Made by a program: the position numbers and the translations under genes. A model generated the notes under the pieces. That model saw only the letters and a program-made list of their open reading frames with translations. It made no database searches and was not told the origin of the DNA. Shown piece by piece: positions 1-5,192 of a stretch of DNA of 6,454 nt (position 1 is the stretch's first letter; each line of letters begins with the position of its first letter). The stretch covers positions 1-6,454 of the forward strand of contig CALAEZ010000311.1 of NCBI GenBank assembly GCA_937891125.1, written 5' to 3'. Source of the stretch: an uncultured Treponema sp. (GTDB taxonomy: Bacteria; Spirochaetota; Spirochaetia; Treponematales; Treponemataceae).

Positions 1-312
1 GTCGAAGTGAAGTGGAAGGACGGATCGGCCTGCTGCGTGATCGCCGCTTCGGAGGGATATCCGGTCAGCTACGAAAAGGGCTATGAGATATACATTCCTG
101 ACGATGTACTTCCGCATGTCTACATTGCCGGCGCTGCCGGAGAGGAGGGCAGACTTCTGACATCCGGAGGAAGGGTGCTTGGAGTCACAGCTGTTGAACC
201 GACTCTGGCAGAGGCTATAGAGGCATCATATGACATGCTCGACAGAATAGATTTTGCTAACAAGTATTACAGAGCAGATATAGGACAGAGAGCTTTAAAA
301 GCTGTCAGATAA
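1..312 (+). CDS. purD: Phosphoribosylamine-glycine ligase (GAR synthetase), C-terminal fragment, cut by the left window edge
   Basis: Only the last 103 codons are present. The frame is open from base 1, so the GTG at 7 is an internal codon and not a start. PurD joins glycine to 5-phosphoribosylamine using ATP, the second step of cytosolic IMP synthesis. The visible part corresponds to the end of the ATP-grasp fold plus the C-terminal GARS domain. Recognisable family signatures are SEGYPVSYEKG, TSGGRVLGVTA and the terminal YYRADIGQRAL. The protein ends with TAA at 310-312. That stop overlaps the ribosome binding site of purL, which starts 11 bases later, so the two genes almost certainly share a transcript. 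All six arginine codons are AGA or AGG, unlike everything right of about 1090, so this gene belongs to the compositionally distinct left block. I am confident of the family; the full protein is normally a little over 400 residues. Confidence 0.93.
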   Translation, partial: VEVKWKDGSACCVIAASEGYPVSYEKGYEIYIPDDVLPHVYIAGAAGEEGRLLTSGGRVLGVTAVEPTLAEAIEASYDMLDRIDFANKYYRADIGQRALKAVR

Positions 313-317
313 AGGAG
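311..317 (+). promoter_or_regulatory. Ribosome binding site of purL
   Basis: AAAGGAG lies six bases before the ATG at 324 and overlaps the purD stop codon. It fixes the purL start and points to translational coupling between purD and purL. Confidence 0.85.
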
Positions 318-323
318 CGAAGA

Positions 324-3300
324 ATGATCTACAGAATATACGTAGAGAAAAAACCGAGCCTTGCCAACGAGGCTGCCGCACTCAAGAGGGATGCAAAGAC
401 ACTTCTGGGTATCGACAGACTTGAAGAGGTCAGGGTGATTAACAGATACGATGTCGAGAACATCGACGAGGCGCTGTTCGGTGACTGCCGGTGGAAGGTG
501 TTTGCAGAGCCGCAGCTCGACAACACTGCAGATTCCATCGAGGAGCTGACCGGACTCTTCATCGACGATAACGGCTATGCATTTGACGATGAGGAGAGAG
601 AGCACAAGGTGGCGTTCGTATTCGCGGTCGAGGCCCTTCCGGGTCAGTACGACCAGCGTGCGGATTCGGCCGAGCAGTGCATACAGATCATCAGCCGCGG
701 AGAGAGACCGACGGTCAGATATGCCAGAGTTTACGTGCTCTTCGGTGAGCTCATGCCGGCAGATATCGAGGCTGTCATGAACTATGTGGTCAATCCGGTC
801 GAGACAAGAGAGGCAGCCCTCAAAACACCGGAGACACTCGAGATGCACTACGACATCCCTACAGAAGTGAAGGTGCTCGAGGGATTCTGCGGAATGACCC
901 CGGCTCAGATCAGAGGCACCATAAGCACAATGGGACTCGCAATGGACGAGGCCGACCTCGCGCTCTGCGTGGAGTACTTCCGCGATGTTGAGAAGAGAGA
1001 GCCGACCATCACAGAGCTTCGCATGATAGACACATACTGGTCAGACCACTGCAGACACACCACGTTCAACACGGTGCTTAAGGACATCAAGATTGAAAAA
1101 GGCCCGTATGCAAAGCTCTTTAAGGCTTCGCTTGACGAATATAAGGCAATGCACACTGACATCTACGCAAAGCGCAAGGATAAGCCGCTTACGCTGATGG
1201 ACATGGCGACAATCGGCGGCAAGTACCTGCGTAAGCACGGTAAGCTTGACGACCTTGAGGTGAGCGAAGAAAACAACGCCTGCTCACTGTTTATTGACGT
1301 GCATTACACAACCGACAAGGACGGAAAGCCACTTGCTTCTGGAAGCGAAGAGACCGAACGCTGGCTTTTGCAGTTTAAGAACGAAACGCACAATCACCCG
1401 ACAGAAATTGAACCGTTCGGTGGCGCGGCTACCTGTATTGGCGGCGCAATCCGTGACCCGCTTTCCGGCCGCAGCTGGGTCTACCAGTCCATGCGCATTA
1501 CCGGAGCTAGTGACCCCACGGTGCCGATGAGCGAGACCATGCACGGAAAGCTTCCGCAGATTAAGCTTTGCCGCGAGGCAGCACAGGGCTTTTCTAGCTA
1601 CGGAAACCAGATTGGCTTAACAACCGGACAGGTGCAGGAAATCTACCATCCGGGCTTTGTTGCAAAACGCATGGAGCTGGGTGCAGTTATTGCAGCCTCG
1701 CCCTACAGCACCGTCATGCGCGAAACGCCGGAAGCTGGCGACGTAATTATTCTGCTTGGCGGCGGAACTGGCCGCGACGGCATTGGAGGCGCTACCGGCT
1801 CTTCAAAGGCACATACTGAAAAATCAGTGACAACCGCCGCAGCAGAAGTGCAGAAAGGAAACGCCGTAGAAGAGCGTAAGATTCAGCGTCTGTTTAGAAA
1901 TCCTGATGTTAGCCACATGATTCGCCGTTCAAACGACTTTGGAGCTGGCGGCGTTTCTGTTGCCGTTGGCGAGCTTGCTCCCGGCTTGGACATCAATCTG
2001 GATGCAGTTCCGAAAAAATACGACGGCTTAAACGGCACTGAGCTTGCAATTAGCGAAAGCCAGGAGCGCATGGCGGTTGTCGTGCGCGCATCTGACGTAG
2101 AGCGGTTTATCGGCTACTGTGCAGAAGAAAACTTGAATGCCGTTGTCGTTGCAACCGTTACCGACACGAATAAGCTTGTCATGAAGTGGCGCGGAAAGGT
2201 TATCGTAGACATTGACCGCGAGTTTTTGGATGCAGCGGGAGCTGAACACACGGCAGTTGCAAAAATCGAAAGCCCCGCGCCGCAAAACGAAAGCCCGCTT
2301 GTGCGCCCGCTTGCCTCTGTTGCTGCGGCACTCGGTTCCTGTGCAAGCGCAACGGGAGAGAGCGCAAGTGAAAAGCCGACGCGCGAGCAGATTCACAACG
2401 CATTTGTTGCAAATATTTCTGACCTTGCCTGCAGCTCTCAGCGCGGGCTTCAGGAACGCTTTGACGGCTCAATCGGCTCAAGCACCGTTTTGTTCCCATT
2501 TGGCGGAAAATATCAGGGAACGCCGGAAGCGGCAATGGTCGCCAAAGTGCCGGTGCTCTACCCGCGCGAAACAAGCACGGTCAGCATGATGAGCTACGGC
2601 TACGACCCGCGCGTTGCCGACTGGTCGCCGTGGCACGGTTCTCAGACAGCCGTGCTTTCTTCGCTTGCAAAAATTACCGCTGTCGGCGGCAAGGCAGACA
2701 CGAGCCGCTTCAGCTTCCAGGAATTCTTCGGGCGTACTTCAAGCGAAAAGGCTTGGGGCTACCCTGCAAGCGCACTGTTAGGCTCTGTTGACGCACAGAA
2801 TGCCATGGGCTGCGCTTCTATCGGCGGCAAGGACAGCATGAGCGGCACGTTTGAAAACTTAAATGTACCGCACACGCTTGTTTCATTTGCAGTGACTCAC
2901 GACGACGTTAAGAACGTCACCAGCGGTTCATTCAAAAAAGGCGGCGACTACCTCTTCCTTGTGATGACGCCGTACAACGATGTGCTGGCTCCAGACTTTG
3001 CAACATTCAAGCAGAATGCAGACGCGCTTTACGCTCTTAACAAGGCTGGCAAAATCAGCGCGATGTACCCGGTTGGCGCAGGCGGAATAGCAGAAGCCGT
3101 AACCAAAATGGCATTCGGAAACAGGATTGGCTGCCAGCTTACGGCAATTCCTTCAAGCGCAACGGCTGTCGGCTTCCATCGGAACGTCAACAACACAATT
3201 GCAGACCTCTTTACGCCGCTGTATGGCTCAATCATTGTAGAAACAAGCGACGAGCATTTTGACAACAACAGCGCATTTGTAAACACCACGGTTGTCAGAA

Positions 3301-4382
3301 TCGGAAATACGCAGGCACAGCCGGTGATTTCTGTTGCGATGACCGGCTTAAATCCGCTTCCGCTGACCGAAATTGCGCTTTCAGAGCTGGAAGCAGCCTG
3401 GGAAAAGCCGCTTTCTGTCGTATTCCCGCCGGTAAGCAGCGTCAAAAAAGACGAAACCCTGCCTGACTGGGCAAAGGCAGAGCATGCTTCTCTTGCAGAA
3501 AGCCGCGCAAAGGCTATCTCGCTTACGACGATTGACAGCAGCAAGGCAAAACCGCGCGTCATTATTCCGGTCTTCCCGGGCACAAACTGCGAATACGACA
3601 TGGCGCGTGCCTTTGGCTTAGCTGGAGCTGACGCGCACATCTTAGTCTTTAAGAACCGCACGCCGCAGGATCTGGAAGAGTCGCTTAATGCATTTAAGGC
3701 AGAAATTGAACAGAGCCAGATTATTGCATTTGCAGGCGGATTCAGCGCGGGCGACGAGCCTGACGGAAGCGCAAAATTCATTGCAAATGTTATTCGCGAA
3801 AAGCGCATTGCAGAGGCAATCACTGCTCATCTTGAAGGCAAGAAGAATCTTGTGCTTGGAATCTGTAACGGCTTCCAGGCTCTTATTAAGACCGGGCTTG
3901 TGCCGTACGGAAAAATCCTTGAGCCGAGTGCCGACATGCCGACGCTTACGTTTAACGACATTCACCGCCACATTTCGCGCGTGGTGCGAACGCGCATGGT
4001 AAGTGCCACAAGCCCCTGGGCGCAGGACGCTTCTATTTTGGAAGCACGCGCGCATTACGTGCCGGTAAGCCACGGCGAAGGAAAGATTTTTATTTCCGAG
4101 ACGCTTGCACGCGAGCTGTTTGAAAAAGGTCAGGTTTACACCCAGTACTGCGACGAGCATGGTGTGCCGACAATGGCAGAGCCGGATAACCCGAACGGCT
4201 CAGGCTACGCAATCGAAGGCCTAACAAGCCCAGACGGACTTGTTTTAGGCAAGATGGGGCACAGCGAGCGCACGGTCGGCATCGGCGGCTTCAGCGCGGA
4301 CTTGATTAAAAACATTGCCTACAACGATGACGCAAGCAGCTGCCAGAACTTGTTTAGAGCTGGAGTGAGATACTACAAGTAA
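324..4382 (+). CDS. purL: Phosphoribosylformylglycinamidine (FGAM) synthase, single-chain synthetase plus glutaminase, 1352 aa
   Basis: It converts FGAR, ATP and glutamine to FGAM, the fourth step of IMP synthesis. The N-terminus (about 1-150) is PurS-like. A linker (about 190-255) carries DTYWSDHCRH at 236-245. Two AIRS-type synthetase halves follow, with KNETHNHP at 352-359 in the first and IGGKDSMSGT in the second. The C-terminal class I glutaminase (about 1070-1352) shows FPGTNCEYD, LGICNGFQAL with nucleophile Cys1181, and His1313/Glu1315 in GHSER, completing the triad. Overall it resembles the clade of single-chain enzymes typical of Clostridia and relatives (TIGR01857-like) and is longer than the E. 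coli enzyme (1295 aa). Part of the extra length is a Ser/Ala/Pro-rich segment at about 650-686. The start is set by the RBS at 311-317. Codon use changes abruptly at codons 245-257, so the gene looks mosaic. The stop codon lies within the left arm of a palindrome. Confidence 0.96.
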   Translation: MIYRIYVEKKPSLANEAAALKRDAKTLLGIDRLEEVRVINRYDVENIDEALFGDCRWKVFAEPQLDNTADSIEELTGLFIDDNGYAFDDEEREHKVAFVFAVEALPGQYDQRADSAEQCIQIISRGERPTVRYARVYVLFGELMPADIEAVMNYVVNPVETREAALKTPETLEMHYDIPTEVKVLEGFCGMTPAQIRGTISTMGLAMDEADLALCVEYFRDVEKREPTITELRMIDTYWSDHCRHTTFNTVLKDIKIEKGPYAKLFKASLDEYKAMHTDIYAKRKDKPLTLMDMATIGGKYLRKHGKLDDLEVSEENNACSLFIDVHYTTDKDGKPLASGSEETERWLLQFKNETHNHPTEIEPFGGAATCIGGAIRDPLSGRSWVYQSMRITGASDPTVPMSETMHGKLPQIKLCREAAQGFSSYGNQIGLTTGQVQEIYHPGFVAKRMELGAVIAASPYSTVMRETPEAGDVIILLGGGTGRDGIGGATGSSKAHTEKSVTTAAAEVQKGNAVEERKIQRLFRNPDVSHMIRRSNDFGAGGVSVAVGELAPGLDINLDAVPKKYDGLNGTELAISESQERMAVVVRASDVERFIGYCAEENLNAVVVATVTDTNKLVMKWRGKVIVDIDREFLDAAGAEHTAVAKIESPAPQNESPLVRPLASVAAALGSCASATGESASEKPTREQIHNAFVANISDLACSSQRGLQERFDGSIGSSTVLFPFGGKYQGTPEAAMVAKVPVLYPRETSTVSMMSYGYDPRVADWSPWHGSQTAVLSSLAKITAVGGKADTSRFSFQEFFGRTSSEKAWGYPASALLGSVDAQNAMGCASIGGKDSMSGTFENLNVPHTLVSFAVTHDDVKNVTSGSFKKGGDYLFLVMTPYNDVLAPDFATFKQNADALYALNKAGKISAMYPVGAGGIAEAVTKMAFGNRIGCQLTAIPSSATAVGFHRNVNNTIADLFTPLYGSIIVETSDEHFDNNSAFVNTTVVRIGNTQAQPVISVAMTGLNPLPLTEIALSELEAAWEKPLSVVFPPVSSVKKDETLPDWAKAEHASLAESRAKAISLTTIDSSKAKPRVIIPVFPGTNCEYDMARAFGLAGADAHILVFKNRTPQDLEESLNAFKAEIEQSQIIAFAGGFSAGDEPDGSAKFIANVIREKRIAEAITAHLEGKKNLVLGICNGFQALIKTGLVPYGKILEPSADMPTLTFNDIHRHISRVVRTRMVSATSPWAQDASILEARAHYVPVSHGEGKIFISETLARELFEKGQVYTQYCDEHGVPTMAEPDNPNGSGYAIEGLTSPDGLVLGKMGHSERTVGIGGFSADLIKNIAYNDDASSCQNLFRAGVRYYK
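1056..1092. other. Composition breakpoint inside purL (candidate recombination or assembly junction)
   Basis: Hand-counted arginine codons of purL are 13 AGA/AGG out of 18 before this interval, and about 5 of some 47 after it. Glutamate codons are 26 GAG to 2 GAA before, and about two thirds GAA in the stretch counted after. ATT for isoleucine and TTA/TTG for leucine are almost absent in purL before this interval and common after it. The last left-type codon is AGA (1053-1055) in CRH; the first clear right-type run is ATT GAA AAA from 1090. The frame is intact and the protein reads normally across it. Confidence 0.7.
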
Positions 4383-4446
4383 GCATATTGCTTACTTGTA
4401 GTATAGGCAGTTTCCAACGGGAAACTGCGATACTTTAAGTAAGCTT
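4369..4446 (+). repeat. Direct repeat pair of 18 bp, spaced by 60 bp
   Basis: GATACTACAAGTAAGCAT at 4369-4386 recurs as GATACTTTAAGTAAGCTT at 4429-4446, with 15 of 18 positions identical. The first copy is coding (end of purL) and the second is intergenic. Both copies flank the inverted sequence TGCTTACTTGTAGTAT at 4389-4404, so either copy can pair with it. Confidence 0.75.
4370..4404. repeat. Perfect 16-bp palindrome across the purL stop codon
   Basis: ATACTACAAGTAAGCA at 4370-4385 is the exact reverse complement of 4389-4404, separated by the three-base loop TAT. The left arm contains the last codons and the TAA of purL. No T-run follows, so on its own it is not a classic terminator. Its right arm can instead pair with a second copy of the left arm further downstream. 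Confidence 0.85.
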
Positions 4447-4448
4447 TT
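4390..4448 (+). terminator. Likely intrinsic terminator of the purD-purL transcript
   Basis: A long interrupted hairpin forms from three helices: GCTTACTT 4390-4397 with AAGTAAGC 4437-4444, AGTAT 4400-4404 with ATACT 4430-4434, and GCAGTTTCC 4407-4415 with GGAAACTGC 4420-4428. That gives 22 base pairs with two small internal loops and the apical loop AACG. A short T-run (TTTT, 4445-4448) follows directly. The position, eight bases after the purL stop, suits a terminator, although the T-run is brief and the base of the stem is not G/C-rich. It competes with the palindrome at 4370-4404 for the right arm of that palindrome. Confidence 0.55.
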
Positions 4449-4569
4449 CGGGCTAGGGTATGGAGTGGTGGCGAAAGCCAGTGCGTAAGCACCGAGCGGA
4501 TAGCGAGCCACGGAACACCCGACCAGCCGCTGGCTGCCGGAAGGCAGGAAGAGGCTGGTAGCCCCCGAA
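4447..4569 (+). ncRNA. Candidate structured RNA of unknown class, with three GNRA-type tetraloops
   Basis: The stretch folds by eye into a closed, branched structure. The outer stem is TTCGGGCTA 4447-4455 with 4559-4569, carrying a two-base CC bulge. A first arm is closed by GGGT 4456-4459 with ACCC 4517-4520 and by GTGG 4465-4468 with CCAC 4508-4511. It holds TGGC-GAAA-GCCA (4469-4480) and GTGC-GTAA-GCAC (4481-4492). The second arm is CCAGCC 4523-4528 with GGCTGG 4553-4558, and holds CTGCC-GGAA-GGCAG (4534-4547). All three loops fit GNRA only when read on the plus strand, which sets the strand. I found no protein frame and no match from memory to tRNA, tmRNA, RNase P, SRP or 6S RNA. It could be a free small RNA, part of the purL 3' untranslated region, or one copy of a dispersed structured repeat. 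Confidence 0.5.
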
Positions 4570-4618
4570 TAAAACAAGTGCCGTGAGTGATTTTGCTTGC
4601 GGCGGGGGTTTGTATATT
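4562..4618 (+). terminator. G-rich hairpin followed by a T-rich tail, possible terminator
   Basis: GCCGTGAG 4580-4587 pairs with CTTGCGGC 4596-4603, with two wobble pairs on the plus strand. CCCCC 4562-4566 can add a helix with GGGGG 4604-4608, after which TTTGTATATT begins. On the plus strand this could end a transcript containing the candidate RNA. On the minus strand the core GCCG/CGGC stem is followed by CTTGTTTTATT, which could weakly terminate the orphan gene. Both readings are tentative. Confidence 0.35.
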
Positions 4619-5009
4619 ACGCAGTCATATTAAGTAGCGTGCCAGCTTCGGGCGCAACGCCTGCAAGTCCATAGCCATTTGCTTGCGCAAGCTGCACACT
4701 TGCCTGAATTTCGCTTTGGTAATTTTTGATAAGCATATCCATTTGATTTTCGCTCATGCCTTCGTCAACCTGAGACGTAGCCGCTTTTGGCGCGCCCTTC
4801 ATGGCAATGAGCTGATTGATAAGCGTATTTAGAATCTGAATCTTGCTGACCGGAATGCTCTTTTGGCTTGAGCTTGCGGCAAATCCAGAGATGTGGTCAA
4901 ACTGGGCATAAATAACAGATGCAGGACTTACCGGCACATGGAGCTTTGAGCCACTGCCAGAGACGAAATTGTTGTAACTGTATGCATTTAATGAAATCGT
5001 GTTCGCCAT
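4617..5009 (-). CDS. Uncharacterised 130-aa protein, Treponema-like orphan
   Basis: I do not recognise a named family. The frame starts at ATG 5009-5007 and is preceded on its own strand by AGAGAGG (5022-5016) with a six-base gap, a good ribosome binding site, which supports a real gene. It ends with TAA at 4619-4617. The N-terminal 25 residues are Ser/Asn-rich. They are followed by PVSPASVIYAQFDHISGFAA (26-45), a hydrophobic stretch KIQILNTLINQLIAM at about 56-70, a polar linker, and an amphipathic helix MDMLIKNYQSEIQASVQLAQ at about 89-108 followed by a small Gly/Ala-rich tail. There is no signal peptide, no convincing membrane span, and only one histidine pair (24 and 39) with no cysteine, so a metal site or enzyme core is not evident. 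It is convergent with purL and divergent from mnmG, so it is probably its own transcription unit. Its style recalls small conserved spirochaete hypotheticals. Confidence 0.8.
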   Translation of the reverse strand: MANTISLNAYSYNNFVSGSGSKLHVPVSPASVIYAQFDHISGFAASSSQKSIPVSKIQILNTLINQLIAMKGAPKAATSQVDEGMSENQMDMLIKNYQSEIQASVQLAQANGYGLAGVAPEAGTLLNMTA

Positions 5010-5153
5010 ACGCTGCCTCTCTAAAACTTTTACTGTCTATTTTTTTATCGGTATTGCAAAAAAAAAGTTTAGAGAAATCGAAGTGCGTCTCTGTCGCCAT
5101 ACGTGCTGCTGTTTTTGTTAAAAATAGTGAGCTTTTACAACAGAGAGCAAAGA
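5010..5153. other. A/T-rich divergent intergenic region
   Basis: The region separates two diverging genes and holds a T7 run (5040-5046) and an A9 run (5058-5066), the kind of tracts that favour bending or upstream promoter activity. A weak minus-strand -35 such as TTGCAA can be seen near 5053-5058, but no convincing partner -10 lies at the right distance, so I do not place a promoter for the orphan gene. No gene or RNA is apparent. Confidence 0.5.
5016..5022 (-). promoter_or_regulatory. Ribosome binding site of the orphan gene
   Basis: Read on the minus strand this is AGAGAGG, six bases before the ATG at 5009. It is the main evidence for the start chosen for the 130-aa frame. Confidence 0.7.
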
Positions 5154-5182
5154 ATGACAAAGACTGCGCATATCGCTATAAT
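5154..5182 (+). promoter_or_regulatory. Near-consensus sigma-70 type promoter of mnmG
   Basis: The -35 box is ATGACA (5154-5159, five of six matches to TTGACA). The -10 box is TATAAT (5177-5182, a full match). The spacer is 17 bases, the ideal length. Transcription would be expected to begin near 5188-5190, just three to five bases before the ATG at 5193, giving an almost leaderless message. The same ATG at 5154 is also a possible, less likely, mnmG start codon. Confidence 0.65.
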
Positions 5183-5192
5183 GCTTCCCGCT

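Noticed and set aside
3029..3823. A 264-codon minus-strand frame inside purL
   Set aside because: It is antisense to strongly conserved synthetase and glutaminase codons. Its length comes from G/C-rich codon bias in purL, and its sequence shows no domain.
4369..4569. Integron attC recombination site (Treponema denticola carries an integron)
   Set aside because: The dyads here lack the RYYYAAC/GTTRRRY core boxes of attC sites, and no cassette-like small frames or integrase are in the window.
4447..4569. tRNA, tmRNA, RNase P or SRP RNA
   Set aside because: There is no T-loop or anticodon pattern, no CCA end, no RNase P GAGGAAAGTC-type signature, and the helix order does not match an SRP hairpin.
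4392..4577. A 61-codon minus-strand frame across the structured region
   Set aside because: It runs through the hairpins and tetraloops, its amino acid sequence looks random, and it has no good ribosome binding site.
4369..4610. Insertion sequence or MITE ends
   Set aside because: The inverted repeats are local hairpins and not terminal repeats around a body. No transposase fragment or flanking target duplication is visible.
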